Shown one piece after another: positions 1 through 9,197 of a DNA stretch of 54,526 nt. This DNA comes from Thalassobius sp050633445 (lineage in GTDB: Bacteria; Pseudomonadota; Alphaproteobacteria; Rhodobacterales; Rhodobacteraceae): assembly GCA_050633445.1 (NCBI GenBank), contig JBOEGN010000079.1, positions 1 through 54,526 on the forward strand, written 5' to 3'. The notes beneath the pieces were generated by a model. It did not search any database. It was not told the DNA's origin and saw only the letters and a list, made by a program, of their open reading frames with translations. Every line of letters begins with the position of its first letter. Within the stretch, counting starts at the first letter, position 1. The position numbers were made by a program, and so were the translations under genes.

Positions 1-209
1 CCTGGGTCCGCACAGAGATCGGCCCAATCGCCGCCCCCGACGTGATCCAATGGTCGCCCGGCCTGCCCAAAACCCGTTCCGGCAAAATCATGCGCCGCAT
101 CCTGCGCAAAATCGCCGAAAACGACTACGGATCCCTGGGCGACACATCAACACTCGCAGACCCATCCGTCGTCGACGAACTCATCCAAAACCGGCAGAGT
201 AAAGGGTAA
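1..209 (+). CDS. acs: acetyl-CoA synthetase, C-terminal end (partial)
   Basis: This is the 3' end of a gene that begins outside the window; the reading frame runs from base 3 to the TAA at 207-209. The translated tail has the A10 motif of acyl/acetyl-CoA synthetases (PKTRSGKIMRRILRKIA), whose second lysine in PKTRSGK is the catalytic lysine that is acetylated in Acs family members. The enzyme makes acetyl-CoA from acetate, ATP and CoA in the cytoplasm. An acetate-type symporter lies about 1 kb downstream, which fits acetate use. A long acyl-CoA synthetase of another specificity could share this motif, but the tail and the neighbours favour Acs. Confidence 0.85.
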   Translation, partial: WVRTEIGPIAAPDVIQWSPGLPKTRSGKIMRRILRKIAENDYGSLGDTSTLADPSVVDELIQNRQSKG

Positions 210-216
210 TCGGCAC

Positions 217-891
217 ATGTCTGCGACGACTCCCACTGTTCTGATCCTTCTCGGCCCTCCGGGCGCCGGGAAGGGCACCCAAGCCCGTGTTCTGGAAGAG
301 AATTTTGGCTTGGTCCAACTGTCCACCGGCGATCTGCTGCGCGCAGCCGTTGCCGCGGGTACTGATGCTGGCAAGGCCGCCAAGGCCGTGATGGAAGCCG
401 GAGAATTGGTCAGCGACGAGATCGTGATCAACATCCTGCGTGACCGTCTGGGTGAACCCGATTGCGCCAAGGGCGTCATTCTGGATGGCTTCCCGCGCAC
501 CACGGTTCAGGCCGAGGCGCTGGACACGCTGTTGGGCGAAAACACTCAGAAAATCAACGCCGCGATCAGTCTGGATGTAGACGACGCGGCCATGGTGACC
601 CGGATTTCGGGTCGCTACACCTGTGGCAATTGCGGCGAGGGCTATCACGATAGCTTCAAGCAACCTGCCACGGATGGTGTGTGTGACAAATGCGGCGGCA
701 CCGAGATGAAGCGCCGCGCGGATGATAATGCTGAAACGGTGGCCAGCCGCCTAGAAGCTTATCACGCACAAACCGCACCGCTGATTGCCTATTACGGCGA
801 TCAAGGAGTTTTGCAGCGCATCGACGCCATGGGCGACATTGATGCAATTGCAAAAGACCTTTCGGCCATCGTCACCAAGGCGATGTCGTAG
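217..891 (+). CDS. adk: adenylate kinase with cysteine-rich LID
   Basis: A 224-residue adenylate kinase (ATP + AMP = 2 ADP), cytoplasmic. The P-loop GPPGAGKGT is at residues 13-21 and the AMP-binding region STGDLLR at about 36-42. The long LID domain carries two CxxC pairs (Cys136/139 and Cys156/159), as in zinc-binding long-form kinases. The start ATG lies 7 bases after the acs stop and the length is typical of the long type. It sits between acs and an acetate-type symporter; Acs makes AMP, which Adk recycles, so the placement is metabolically sensible. Confidence 0.96.
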   Translation: MSATTPTVLILLGPPGAGKGTQARVLEENFGLVQLSTGDLLRAAVAAGTDAGKAAKAVMEAGELVSDEIVINILRDRLGEPDCAKGVILDGFPRTTVQAEALDTLLGENTQKINAAISLDVDDAAMVTRISGRYTCGNCGEGYHDSFKQPATDGVCDKCGGTEMKRRADDNAETVASRLEAYHAQTAPLIAYYGDQGVLQRIDAMGDIDAIAKDLSAIVTKAMS

Positions 892-900
892 GGTATCACC

Positions 901-931
901 GTCCCGCTGCCTCTCATCTTAACGGCGGGAC
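901..931 (+). other. hairpin between adk and DUF4212 gene
   Basis: GTCCCGC (901-907) and GCGGGAC (925-931) form a perfect 7-bp stem with a 17-base loop. No T-run follows, so it is not a classical terminator. It may tune mRNA processing upstream of the strong ribosome site (AGGAGGAAGAGGAGG, about 934-948) of the next gene. Confidence 0.35.
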
Positions 932-957
932 ACAGGAGGAAGAGGAGGACCCGTTTC

Positions 958-1227
958 ATGACGGATCAAAACACTACACGCGAGTCGGACAAGGCCTATT
1001 GGTCTGCCAACGTGCGTATTATTCTCGTCAGTCTGGTAATCTGGGCTGTCGTGTCGTTCGGTTTCGGCATTCTGCTGCGCCCGATGCTGTCCGGCATCGC
1101 GGTCGGCGGAACCGACCTTGGTTTCTGGTTCGCGCAACAGGGCAGCATTCTGGTGTTCCTGGCGCTGATCTTTTTCTACGCCTGGCGCATGAACACGCTG
1201 GACAAAGAACACGGCGTTGAGGAGTAA
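958..1227 (+). CDS. DUF4212 small membrane subunit of sodium/solute symporter
   Basis: An 89-residue protein with two predicted membrane helices (about residues 19-42 and 57-78) and polar ends, matching DUF4212. Members of this family are almost always encoded just upstream of an SSS-family symporter and are thought to be its small subunit. A purine-rich ribosome site precedes the ATG. The next gene starts 5 bases after the stop, so the two are very likely translated together. Confidence 0.9.
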   Translation: MTDQNTTRESDKAYWSANVRIILVSLVIWAVVSFGFGILLRPMLSGIAVGGTDLGFWFAQQGSILVFLALIFFYAWRMNTLDKEHGVEE

Positions 1228-1232
1228 TTTCA

Positions 1233-3020
1233 ATGGATCAGTTTACCATTAACCTGATGTTTGTGGGCGCGTCTTTCGCGCTTTACATCGGCATCGCCAT
1301 TTGGGCCCGCGCGGGCTCGACGTCTGAATTCTATGCTGCTGGCCGGGGTGTTCACCCTGTCACCAACGGTATGGCAACTGCGGCTGACTGGATGTCGGCG
1401 GCCTCGTTCATCTCGATGGCGGGTCTGATCGCGTTCACCGGCTATGATAACAGCTCGTTCCTGATGGGTTGGACTGGCGGCTACGTGCTGCTGGCACTGC
1501 TGCTGGCCCCTTACCTGCGTAAGTTCGGCAAGTTCACCGTGTCCGAATTCATCGGCGATCGTTTCTACAGCCAAACTGCCCGTATCGTGGCCGTTGTCTG
1601 TCTGATCGTTGCCTCGACCACCTACGTTATCGGTCAGATGACCGGTGTTGGCGTGGCCTTTGGTCGTTTCCTGGAAGTGGATAACACCACCGGTCTGCTG
1701 ATCGGCGCCTGTGTTGTGTTCGCCTACGCTGTTTTCGGCGGCATGAAGGGTGTGACTTACACTCAGGTTGCTCAGTACTGTGTTCTGATCATGGCCTACA
1801 CCATCCCGGCCATCTTCATCTCGCTGCAACTGACCGGCACGCCTATCCCTGCGCTGGGTCTGTTCGGCGAGCACGCCGCATCGGGCGAGCCTCTGCTGGC
1901 CAAACTGGACGCAGTTGTTAAAGAGCTGGGCTTCAACGAGTACACCGCGCACCACGCCGACACCTTCAACATGGTGCTGTTCACCCTGTCGCTGATGATT
2001 GGTACTGCGGGTCTGCCCCACGTCATCATGCGCTTCTTCACCGTGCCTCGCGTTGCTGATGCACGTTGGTCGGCGGGCTGGACCCTGGTGTTCATCGCTC
2101 TGCTGTATCTGACGGCTCCGGCTGTTGGTGCCATGGCGCGTCTGAACATCACTGAAATGATGTGGCCGAACGGCGGCATCCAGGGCGGTGCTGTGACCAC
2201 GCAACAGATCGAATCCGAAGAGCGTTACGCTTGGATGTCGACCTGGCAGAAAACCGGTCTGTTGGACTGGGAAGACAAAAACGGCGACGGTGCCATCCAG
2301 TACTATAACGACAAGAACGCCGACCTTCAGGCAATCGCGTCGGAAAATGGCTGGGAAGGCAACGAGCTGACCAAGTTCAACCGTGACATCCTGGTTCTGG
2401 CGAACCCGGAAATCGCGAACCTGCCGAGCTGGGTCATTGGTCTGGTGGCTGCAGGTGGTCTTGCCGCTGCACTGTCGACCGCTGCTGGTCTGCTGCTGGC
2501 GATCTCGTCCGCTGTGTCTCACGACCTTATCAAAGGCGCTATTAACCCGAGCATTTCGGAAAAAGGCGAACTGATGTCGGCGCGTGTGGCTATGGCTGTT
2601 GCGATTGCTGTTGCGACCTATCTGGGTCTGAACCCTCCGGGCTTCGCTGCGCAAACCGTGGCCCTGGCCTTCGGTCTGGCCGCGGCGTCGATCTTCCCGG
2701 CTCTGATGATGGGTATCTTCTCGACCAAGATCAACAACAAGGGCGCTGTGGCTGGTATGCTTGCCGGTCTGTCCGTGACCCTGGTTTACATCTTCCTGCA
2801 CAAGGGCTGGTTCTTTGTTCCGGGCACCAACAGCTTCAGCGATGCTGATCCGCTGCTGGGTACGGTCAAGTCCACCTCGTTCGGTGCCATCGGCGCATTG
2901 GTTAACTTCATCGTTGCCTATGTTGTCGCCAGCGCAACCGAAGAGACCCCTGACGAGATCAAGGAACTGGTCGAAAGCGTCCGCGTCCCCCGTGGCGCCG
3001 GTGCCGCCCAGGACCACTAA
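1233..3020 (+). CDS. sodium:solute symporter (SSS family, acetate/ActP-like)
   Basis: A 595-residue polytopic inner-membrane protein with about 13 hydrophobic segments. SSS signatures include EFYAAGRGV with MATAADWMSAASFI near the N-terminus and LSTAAGLLLAISSAVSHD near residue 420. It belongs to the VC_2705-like branch that pairs with DUF4212. The likely substrate is acetate or another short monocarboxylate, inferred from the acs gene upstream; the substrate is not proven by sequence. A soluble insert (residues about 320-390, WEDKNGDGAIQYYNDKN) resembles an EF-hand-like DxNxDG calcium loop. Confidence 0.92.
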   Translation: MDQFTINLMFVGASFALYIGIAIWARAGSTSEFYAAGRGVHPVTNGMATAADWMSAASFISMAGLIAFTGYDNSSFLMGWTGGYVLLALLLAPYLRKFGKFTVSEFIGDRFYSQTARIVAVVCLIVASTTYVIGQMTGVGVAFGRFLEVDNTTGLLIGACVVFAYAVFGGMKGVTYTQVAQYCVLIMAYTIPAIFISLQLTGTPIPALGLFGEHAASGEPLLAKLDAVVKELGFNEYTAHHADTFNMVLFTLSLMIGTAGLPHVIMRFFTVPRVADARWSAGWTLVFIALLYLTAPAVGAMARLNITEMMWPNGGIQGGAVTTQQIESEERYAWMSTWQKTGLLDWEDKNGDGAIQYYNDKNADLQAIASENGWEGNELTKFNRDILVLANPEIANLPSWVIGLVAAGGLAAALSTAAGLLLAISSAVSHDLIKGAINPSISEKGELMSARVAMAVAIAVATYLGLNPPGFAAQTVALAFGLAAASIFPALMMGIFSTKINNKGAVAGMLAGLSVTLVYIFLHKGWFFVPGTNSFSDADPLLGTVKSTSFGAIGALVNFIVAYVVASATEETPDEIKELVESVRVPRGAGAAQDH

Positions 3021-3030
3021 GATCCCCTGG

Positions 3031-3100
3031 CAGGGGCATCGAACTCCCGTGATGCCCCTGTCGCTCCCACGATCCCGCCCATTCCAAGCATGGGCGGGAT
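3031..3100 (+). terminator. tandem hairpins downstream of the symporter
   Basis: There are two perfect inverted repeats in a row. CAGGGGCATC/GATGCCCCTG (3031-3040/3051-3060) has 10 bp, and ATCCCGCCCAT/ATGGGCGGGAT (3072-3082/3090-3100) has 11 bp with a 7-base loop. The second is followed by TTACTTATT, a weak T-rich tract. They probably end or attenuate the adk-symporter transcript and protect its 3' end. Confidence 0.65.
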
Positions 3101-3213
3101 TACTTATTCCAAACAAATGCTTGCAAAGATTCCGGTTTCTGAGATGGATCATGTTGCAGGCCCTGCAAGTCAGGCTAATGTCTGTGCGATTCTAGAGCCC
3201 TTTGGAGCCTGAC

Positions 3214-5037
3214 ATGCCCTCTCGAATGCCTGATTTCCTACGTTTCCTAACCTCGGTTCATCCCTATGATGCCTTGCCCGCCGAGGCGTTAGAAACCCTG
3301 TCGAACAAGTTTCAGCTGGTGCAGCTGTCGGCTGGTGACACGGTCTATAGCTTTGGCGAAGAGCTGCCCGGCCTGTATCTGATCCACTGGGGTCAGGTCG
3401 AAGTGCGTGATGAAAACGATGTGCCGGTGTCCTTGTTGGGGATGCGCAACTCGTTTGGGGAACGTGGGTTGCTGCGCGACGGTCTGGCCGTCACCAGCGC
3501 CAAAGCGGTCGAGGATACGACCCTGCTGTTGCTGCCCGCTGCCGACTTTGCACAATTGCTGGAGGACAGCGACCAAGCCCGTCGGTTCTTTGACCGCTCG
3601 CGCGCGCAAAAGCCCAAGGTTAACGATTTGGCGACCAGCCGCGTGGACACTTTGATGGCGCGCAACCCCATGACCTGTGGTCCCGACACGGATGTGCAAG
3701 GCGCAGCGGTGATTATGCGCGACCACGGAATCTCGTCCCTATGTGTGCTGGATCAGGAAACATTGGCCGGCATCCTGACCGTTCGGGACCTATCAAATAA
3801 AGCACTCGCTGAGGCGTTGCCTTTGACCACGCCAATCAGCCAGATCATGACCCGCGATCCTATCACGCTGTCCCCAAGCGCCATCGGCTCGGACGTGTTG
3901 CACGCGATGATGGAGCGTAAGATCGGCCATATCCCGATCTGCGAAAACGGCAAGCTGGTGGGCATTGTGACCCAAACCGATCTGACCAGATTTCAGGCCG
4001 TTTCATCGGCCGAATTGGTGTCCGAGATCGCACATGCCAATACGGCCCACGAAATGGCCAAGGTGACGGCGCGCATTCCGCAACTGCTGGTGCAACTGGT
4101 TGCAGGCGGCAACCGGCACGAGGTCGTCACCCGTCTGATCACCGACATTGCCGATACCGCGACGCGCCGGTTGCTGGCGCTGGCCGAGGCGAAACTAGGC
4201 CCTGCGCCCGTGCCATATCTGTGGTTGGCCTGCGGATCCCAAGGGCGGCAGGAACAGACCGGCGTCAGCGATCAGGACAATTGCCTGTTTCTGGATGACG
4301 CCGTGACGGCTGAACAAATGCCCTATTTCCAAGAGCTTGCGAAGTTTGTTTGCGACGGGTTGGATGAATGCGGCTATGTCTATTGCCCCGGCGATATGAT
4401 GGCGACGAACCCACAATGGTGCCAGCCGGTCCGCATCTGGAAGGAATATTTCCGCGGCTGGATTCACAAGCCCGACCCGATGGCGCAGATGTTGGCCTCG
4501 GTTATGTTTGACCTGCGCCCCATTGGCGGCACCACCTGCCTGTTCGAAGACCTGCAAGCGGACACGCTGAAGGCCGCCGAGGCGAACTCGATTTTCGTGG
4601 CGCATATGATCGGCAATTCGCTGAAACATACGCCTCCGTTGGGTTTGTTGCGTGGCTTTGCGACGATCCGATCGGGCGAACACAAGAATACGCTGGACAT
4701 GAAACACAATGGTGTCGTGCCAATCGTTGATCTGGGGCGCGTCTATGCGTTGCAGGGGCAACTCAGCGCCGTCAACACCCGCGCCCGGCTAGAGGAGGCC
4801 GGGGTCGCCGGGGTGCTCAGCGCCTCGGGCGCACGCGATTTGCTGGATGCGTATGACCTGATCGCGGAAACGCGGCTGTTGCATCAATCGCGCCAGATCA
4901 AACGGGGTGACGCGCCGGATAACTATATGGAATTGGCCGAATTGTCGGATTTTGAACGCAGCCACCTTAGGAATGCCTTTGTGGTCGTCAAAAGCTTGCA
5001 ATCCGCGGCTGGACACGGGAAAGGGGCCGTGGGCTAA
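3214..5037 (+). CDS. cNMP-binding / CBS / DUF294 nucleotidyltransferase-like protein
   Basis: A 607-residue cytoplasmic protein. In order it has a cyclic-nucleotide-binding-like domain (about 15-130), a pair of CBS domains (about 148-265) and a DUF294 nucleotidyltransferase-like domain. That domain carries the motif GSQGRQEQTGVSDQDN, which has the GSxxR...SDxD pattern of GlnD/GlnE-like enzymes. An in-frame TTG at 3202 exists, but the ATG at 3214 is preferred because GGAG sits 6 bases upstream. Genes of this architecture commonly follow acetate-type SSS symporters and precede a DnaQ-like exonuclease, as here. Its nucleotide donor and target are unknown; regulation of the transporter or of acetate metabolism is an inference from context. 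Confidence 0.88.
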   Translation: MPSRMPDFLRFLTSVHPYDALPAEALETLSNKFQLVQLSAGDTVYSFGEELPGLYLIHWGQVEVRDENDVPVSLLGMRNSFGERGLLRDGLAVTSAKAVEDTTLLLLPAADFAQLLEDSDQARRFFDRSRAQKPKVNDLATSRVDTLMARNPMTCGPDTDVQGAAVIMRDHGISSLCVLDQETLAGILTVRDLSNKALAEALPLTTPISQIMTRDPITLSPSAIGSDVLHAMMERKIGHIPICENGKLVGIVTQTDLTRFQAVSSAELVSEIAHANTAHEMAKVTARIPQLLVQLVAGGNRHEVVTRLITDIADTATRRLLALAEAKLGPAPVPYLWLACGSQGRQEQTGVSDQDNCLFLDDAVTAEQMPYFQELAKFVCDGLDECGYVYCPGDMMATNPQWCQPVRIWKEYFRGWIHKPDPMAQMLASVMFDLRPIGGTTCLFEDLQADTLKAAEANSIFVAHMIGNSLKHTPPLGLLRGFATIRSGEHKNTLDMKHNGVVPIVDLGRVYALQGQLSAVNTRARLEEAGVAGVLSASGARDLLDAYDLIAETRLLHQSRQIKRGDAPDNYMELAELSDFERSHLRNAFVVVKSLQSAAGHGKGAVG

Positions 5038-5066
5038 GACCCATCGCGCCAAGGAGGAGAGGCCGC

Positions 5067-5588
5067 ATGTTTCTGGAACTAATCGCAACTTTCATCGCAG
5101 GCATCGCCGGAGCGGGCGTGCTGATGTTGTTGAACCGGGCGTTGGGAAAACGCCTGCCACGCTGGATGATTCCGGTGGCGGCTGGGGCGGCGATGTTGGT
5201 GTCGACAATCTCCAGCGAATACAGCTGGTACAGCCGCACGTCGGGTTCATTGCCCGAGGGCATCGAGGTCGCCGAGACCGTCGAAAGCAAGGTGATGTAT
5301 CGCCCCTGGACCTACGCAAAGCCATTTGTGGAACGGTTCGTGGCCGTCGATGTGGCCACCGCACGGCGCAATCCAGATCAACCGGGCATCGTCCTAGTGG
5401 ATTTGTTGTTCTTTGGTCGCTGGCAGCCGCTGCGCAAGCTTGCGGTGATGTTCGATTGTCAGAACAACCGTCAGACTCTGGTTCCCGAAGAGGTGAATTT
5501 TGATGCGGATGGCGCCTTGATCGGGGCCCAGTGGGGCGCAATTTCGCCGGACGAGCCAACGTTTGAGTTGGCTTGCGGAGGTGCGTGA
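5067..5588 (+). CDS. conserved membrane protein of the symporter/DUF294 cluster
   Basis: A 173-residue protein with an N-terminal hydrophobic segment (about 2-22), a second one (about 34-48) and a soluble C-terminal part with no motif I recognise. The start ATG has a strong ribosome site (AAGGAGGAGAG, 8 bases upstream). The stop overlaps the next start by one base (TGATG), so it is translationally coupled to the exonuclease gene. The function is unknown. Confidence 0.8.
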   Translation: MFLELIATFIAGIAGAGVLMLLNRALGKRLPRWMIPVAAGAAMLVSTISSEYSWYSRTSGSLPEGIEVAETVESKVMYRPWTYAKPFVERFVAVDVATARRNPDQPGIVLVDLLFFGRWQPLRKLAVMFDCQNNRQTLVPEEVNFDADGALIGAQWGAISPDEPTFELACGGA

Positions 5589-7000
5589 TGCTGACCAATC
5601 TAAGCTTGCGGATCAGGGTCTTCCTGTTTTTCGTCCTGATGGGCGTGGGCGGTGTCGCGCTTGTCTTCGGCGCGCTGTTCGTCGGATATAACAAGGCGCT
5701 TTCGGGGGATGTGACCTCGGGGTTTACGTTGGCGGCGATTATTGCGGGCTTTGGTCTGCTGGGTCTGTGCGCGGGCGTATGGTTGTTGTTTGACGAGAAT
5801 GTCTCGAAACCGATCGAGCGTTTGGCGGCCGGGCTGCGTGCGCAAGCGCATGCAGGGGCCGGGATCGGTCTGACTAAGGACGCGGCCAAATACCTGGGCG
5901 ATCTGGCCCCTGCGGCGCAGGCGATGTCAAAACAACTGTCGGAAACGGCAGTGAATACGGCCAGCCTGGTGGCAGCAGAAACGCAAAGACTGGCAGCTGA
6001 ACGCGACCGCCTGACTGCGCTGTTGACCGAAATTCCGGTCGCCACGGTGCTGGTCAATCCAAACCATCAGATCGTGCTGTATGACGGGCAGGCCGCAGCT
6101 GTTTTGGCACAGATTCATACGCCGCGTTTGAATAGCCCCATCTTTGACTATTTTGACCAAACTGCGGTCGAGGCCGCCTGGAAAAAGATGTCCAAAGAGG
6201 GGCTTGAGACGACCTTCAGCGCCGATGGTGTTGAAAGCGACGAAAGTTTTAACCTGCGGATGAAGCCCTTGGATCAGGGGGCTGGCTACTTGTTGGTCAT
6301 TGACGGTATCGAGGCACATATGGCCCCTGATGCCGCCCGACCTTTGATCTATGACTTTGATTTGTTGGAACAAAGTGCAGGCACCAGCGCGGACGAAACC
6401 TGTCTGACTGATCTGACCTATGTGGTGTTCGATACCGAGACAACCGGTCTGCTGCCGCATAAAGACGAGATCGTTCAAATCGGTGCGGTGCGTGTTGTGC
6501 GCGGCAGGATCGTCCCGACCGAGCAGATCGATACGCTGGTCAATCCACAAATGCCGATCCCTGCCAGTTCGACCAAGGTGCATGGAGTCAGCGACGCGAT
6601 GGTGGCGGACGCGCCCTTGATTGACACGGCTGCGGTCGAATTCCACAGGTTTGCGCGTGGGGCGGTGATTGTCGCCCATAATGCGCCTTTCGACATGGCC
6701 TTTATGCACCGGCACGGAAAACGTTTGGGGTTGGAATGGGCGCATCCGGTTTTGGACACGGTTCTGGTTTCCGCCGTGCTGTTTGGGGCCAGTCAGACCC
6801 ACACATTGGATGCCTTGTGCGACCGGCTGGGCGTCACTATCCCCGATGCGCTGCGCCACACCGCGATGGGGGATGCCTATGCCACGGCTGAGGTGCTTTG
6901 CAAGATGCTGCCTATGTTGAATGCGCGCGGTATCCGCACATTTGGCGACATGCTGGCCGAGACGCGCAAACACGGACGATTGCTGGAAGATCTGAACTGA
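5588..7000 (+). CDS. membrane-anchored PAS / DnaQ-like 3'-5' exonuclease
   Basis: A 470-residue protein from ATG 5588, preferred over an upstream TTG because GGAGG lies 6 bases before it. Two N-terminal membrane helices (about 10-35 and 48-70) are followed by a HAMP-like/PAS-like stretch and a DEDDh exonuclease domain. The first acidic pair is in DTETTG (Asp282/Glu284), with a further block at VAHNAPFDMAF and the terminal HTAMGDA (His424, Asp429). The fold is that of the DNA polymerase III epsilon family, but the membrane and PAS parts show that this is not the replisome subunit. It belongs to the acetate-transporter cluster seen in many Proteobacteria; its substrate nucleic acid or nucleotide is unknown. 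Confidence 0.85.
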   Translation: MLTNLSLRIRVFLFFVLMGVGGVALVFGALFVGYNKALSGDVTSGFTLAAIIAGFGLLGLCAGVWLLFDENVSKPIERLAAGLRAQAHAGAGIGLTKDAAKYLGDLAPAAQAMSKQLSETAVNTASLVAAETQRLAAERDRLTALLTEIPVATVLVNPNHQIVLYDGQAAAVLAQIHTPRLNSPIFDYFDQTAVEAAWKKMSKEGLETTFSADGVESDESFNLRMKPLDQGAGYLLVIDGIEAHMAPDAARPLIYDFDLLEQSAGTSADETCLTDLTYVVFDTETTGLLPHKDEIVQIGAVRVVRGRIVPTEQIDTLVNPQMPIPASSTKVHGVSDAMVADAPLIDTAAVEFHRFARGAVIVAHNAPFDMAFMHRHGKRLGLEWAHPVLDTVLVSAVLFGASQTHTLDALCDRLGVTIPDALRHTAMGDAYATAEVLCKMLPMLNARGIRTFGDMLAETRKHGRLLEDLN

Positions 7001-7099
7001 TCGCCGCCAAAAGACCCAGCTAATACCCTGTGGAGGCGCGGTTTTTGCCGCAATCGCGGGCCATTTTATCCGGTGCAATTATGACACCGGAGGCCCCCG

Positions 7100-7300
7100 A
7101 TGCCCGCCAAAAACGTGCCGCACCATGTGCGGGTCAGCCAGGAAAAACACGCGCGCTTGTTCGAGCTGTTGCGTCAACAGAACCTGATCGCCACCAGCCG
7201 GGTCGGTCGCAAGAAACGCCCGCTGGATACCCCGGCCGAGGCGTCCTTGCTGGCCGCCGCCGCCGCGTCCTTTGCGAAACCGTTGGGCGGATACCTGTAG
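7100..7300 (+). CDS. small basic hypothetical protein
   Basis: A 66-residue protein rich in Arg, Lys and Ala that starts MPAKNVPHHVRVSQEKHARL. GGAGG 8 bases upstream of ATG 7100 supports the start. Its stop is 3 bases from the convergent rlmE stop. I recognise no domain. A longer overlapping frame in the same stretch lacks such a ribosome site. Confidence 0.6.
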   Translation: MPAKNVPHHVRVSQEKHARLFELLRQQNLIATSRVGRKKRPLDTPAEASLLAAAAASFAKPLGGYL

Positions 7301-7303
7301 CGG

Positions 7304-8020
7304 CTAGCCCCTAAACCCTGTCGCAACCACGAATTTTTCGGAACTATCCGACCGCGAGGCGGGTGGTTTCATGTTCATCACCTTGGTGAATTTCTGCTTA
7401 AGAAGCTTTTGTAGATCCCCCTCGGCACCACCGGCCAGAACCTTGGCGACGAAAGTGCCACCCTCTTCGAGCACATCAAACGAGAAATAGGCCGCGGCCT
7501 CGCATAGCGCGATAATCCGCAGGTGATCCGTCTGTTTGTGCCCCGAGCTGGAGGCCGCCATGTCCGACATCACGACATCGGCCTTGCCGCCCAGCCAGTC
7601 CTTAACCTGCTGATCGGCATCGTCTTCCATGAAATCCAACGTGTAGGTGTCAGCCCCGGCGATCGGCTCGATATCTTGCAGGTCCACACCCAGAACGGTG
7701 CCGATATTCTTACCGGATTTTTCGCCCAGGGCGTTTACGCGTTTCACCGCAACCTGGCACCAGCCGCCGGGCGCGCAGCCCAGATCGACCACACGAGCGC
7801 CAGGCACAAGGAACCGGTATTTATCATCCAGTTCCAGTATCTTAAAGGCCGCACGGCCACGATACCCTTCGGTTTTGGCGCGTTTCACATAGGGATCGTT
7901 CAGCTGACGCTGCAACCAGCGTGTCGAGCTGAGCGTACGCCCGCGCGCGGTTTTCACCTTAACCTTCAGGTCGCGTTGTCCACGACCGGACGTGTTTTTG
8001 CTGCCGGGTTTCTTTACCAT
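7304..8020 (-). CDS. rlmE: 23S rRNA (uridine-2'-O)-methyltransferase RlmE (FtsJ/RrmJ)
   Basis: A 238-residue SAM-dependent methyltransferase for U2552 of 23S rRNA in the late 50S subunit. The SAM motif VVDLGCAPGGWCQVAV and the later DVVMSDMAASSSGHKQTDH block with its catalytic Asp, and KVLAGGAEGDL with its Lys, are typical of RrmJ. A basic N-terminal extension of about 40 residues is richer in Lys/Arg than in E. coli RlmE, as in other alphaproteobacteria. It lies just downstream of the Ppx/GppA gene in the same direction. Confidence 0.93.
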   Translation of the reverse strand: MVKKPGSKNTSGRGQRDLKVKVKTARGRTLSSTRWLQRQLNDPYVKRAKTEGYRGRAAFKILELDDKYRFLVPGARVVDLGCAPGGWCQVAVKRVNALGEKSGKNIGTVLGVDLQDIEPIAGADTYTLDFMEDDADQQVKDWLGGKADVVMSDMAASSSGHKQTDHLRIIALCEAAAYFSFDVLEEGGTFVAKVLAGGAEGDLQKLLKQKFTKVMNMKPPASRSDSSEKFVVATGFRG

Positions 8021-8084
8021 TTTACGTCTCGCTTCATTCGTCCGGCCCTACATAGGCGGGTCTGCGCTGCGCTTCAATCGCTGC

Positions 8085-9197
8085 TTAAAAGGGGCCGTCT
8101 TCCAGCACGCCGTCCGCGCTCATCTGGGCATAGAGCAACCCTTCGCGCAGGCCTCGGTCGGCGACTGATAAACGATCCGTGGGCCAGCAGCGCAGCAAGG
8201 CCTGCAAAATGGCCGAGCCGGACATGATCAGCGCGTGCCGGTCCTGGCCAATACGCGGGTCACGGCGACGGCCAATGGGGCCAAGATCCAGATATCCGCG
8301 GATGACCTTGTCAATTTGTTCTGACGTCATGCGCAGCCCGTCCACCTTGGTCCGGTCATAGCGTTTCAGCCCCAGATGCGAGGCCGCAACGGTGGTGACA
8401 GTACCGCTGGTGCCGACGATCTGGAACCCCTCTTTGCATTGCTCGCGCGCATAGGGGCTGAATTCAGCAAGGTTTTCCTCGAAGAACCAGCTCATCAGCG
8501 CGAACCGGGCCGAGTCGTCATCCACGTCAAAAAACTGATCCCGCAATGTGGCGACCCCCAGCGGAACGCTGATCCAATCCACCACCTTGGCAGCGGGGAA
8601 GGGGCTGTCTTGGGTGTGAAAACCGGCATGCAACCGCATGATCGCACGCGGTCGGTCGCGCAAGGGCACCGAGCACAGGTCGATCCAGACCAGCTCGGTC
8701 GAGCCACCGCCGATATCGACCACCAGCAGCTGTTCGGTCTTGGTGCTGACCAGCGGGGCGCAGGAAATGACCGCCAGGCGGGCTTCTTCCTCGGGTTCGA
8801 TGATTTCTAGCCGCAGACCGGTTTCGCGATGGACTTTATTGATGAACTCTTTGGCATTGGTGGCCCGTCGGCAGGCTTCGGTTGCGATCAGGCGCATCCG
8901 TTTGACCTTGTGACGTTTCAGTTTCTGCTGGCAGATACGCAAAGCCTGTACCGTGCGCCCCATCGAGGCACGGCTTAGCTTACCTGTACTCTCAAGACCC
9001 GCGCCCAATTGCACGGATTTCGAGAAGCTATCGACCACATGAAACTGGCTGCCCTTGGGTTGGGCAATCAGCATGCGACAACTATTCGTACCCAGATCCA
9101 GCGCGGCATACAGCTCGGCTGAATCGTGCGGTTTTGGCGCGGGGCTCTCAACCGGTTTCGGGAATGCGCCCGCACCTTTGGGACGCTTGGGCGCCAT
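8085..9197 (-). CDS. Ppx/GppA-family phosphatase
   Basis: A 370-residue ASKHA-fold hydrolase of the exopolyphosphatase/guanosine-pentaphosphatase family. The phosphate-binding motifs are YAALDLGTNSCRMLIA near residue 30 and LLVVDIGGGSTELVWID near residue 160. The length is that of the short single-module forms without the C-terminal HD domain. The start is supported by GGAGGG upstream. It probably hydrolyses polyphosphate or (p)ppGpp-type substrates; which one cannot be told from sequence. Confidence 0.88.
   Translation of the reverse strand: MAPKRPKGAGAFPKPVESPAPKPHDSAELYAALDLGTNSCRMLIAQPKGSQFHVVDSFSKSVQLGAGLESTGKLSRASMGRTVQALRICQQKLKRHKVKRMRLIATEACRRATNAKEFINKVHRETGLRLEIIEPEEEARLAVISCAPLVSTKTEQLLVVDIGGGSTELVWIDLCSVPLRDRPRAIMRLHAGFHTQDSPFPAAKVVDWISVPLGVATLRDQFFDVDDDSARFALMSWFFEENLAEFSPYAREQCKEGFQIVGTSGTVTTVAASHLGLKRYDRTKVDGLRMTSEQIDKVIRGYLDLGPIGRRRDPRIGQDRHALIMSGSAILQALLRCWPTDRLSVADRGLREGLLYAQMSADGVLEDGPF

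Noticed and set aside
1230..3152. A very long open frame antisense to the symporter gene (and similar ones antisense to the C1 genes, the CoA-transferase and ddhA)
   Set aside because: They mirror strongly coding plus- or minus-strand genes, have His/Arg/Gln-rich composition typical of GC-rich antisense frames and match no family.
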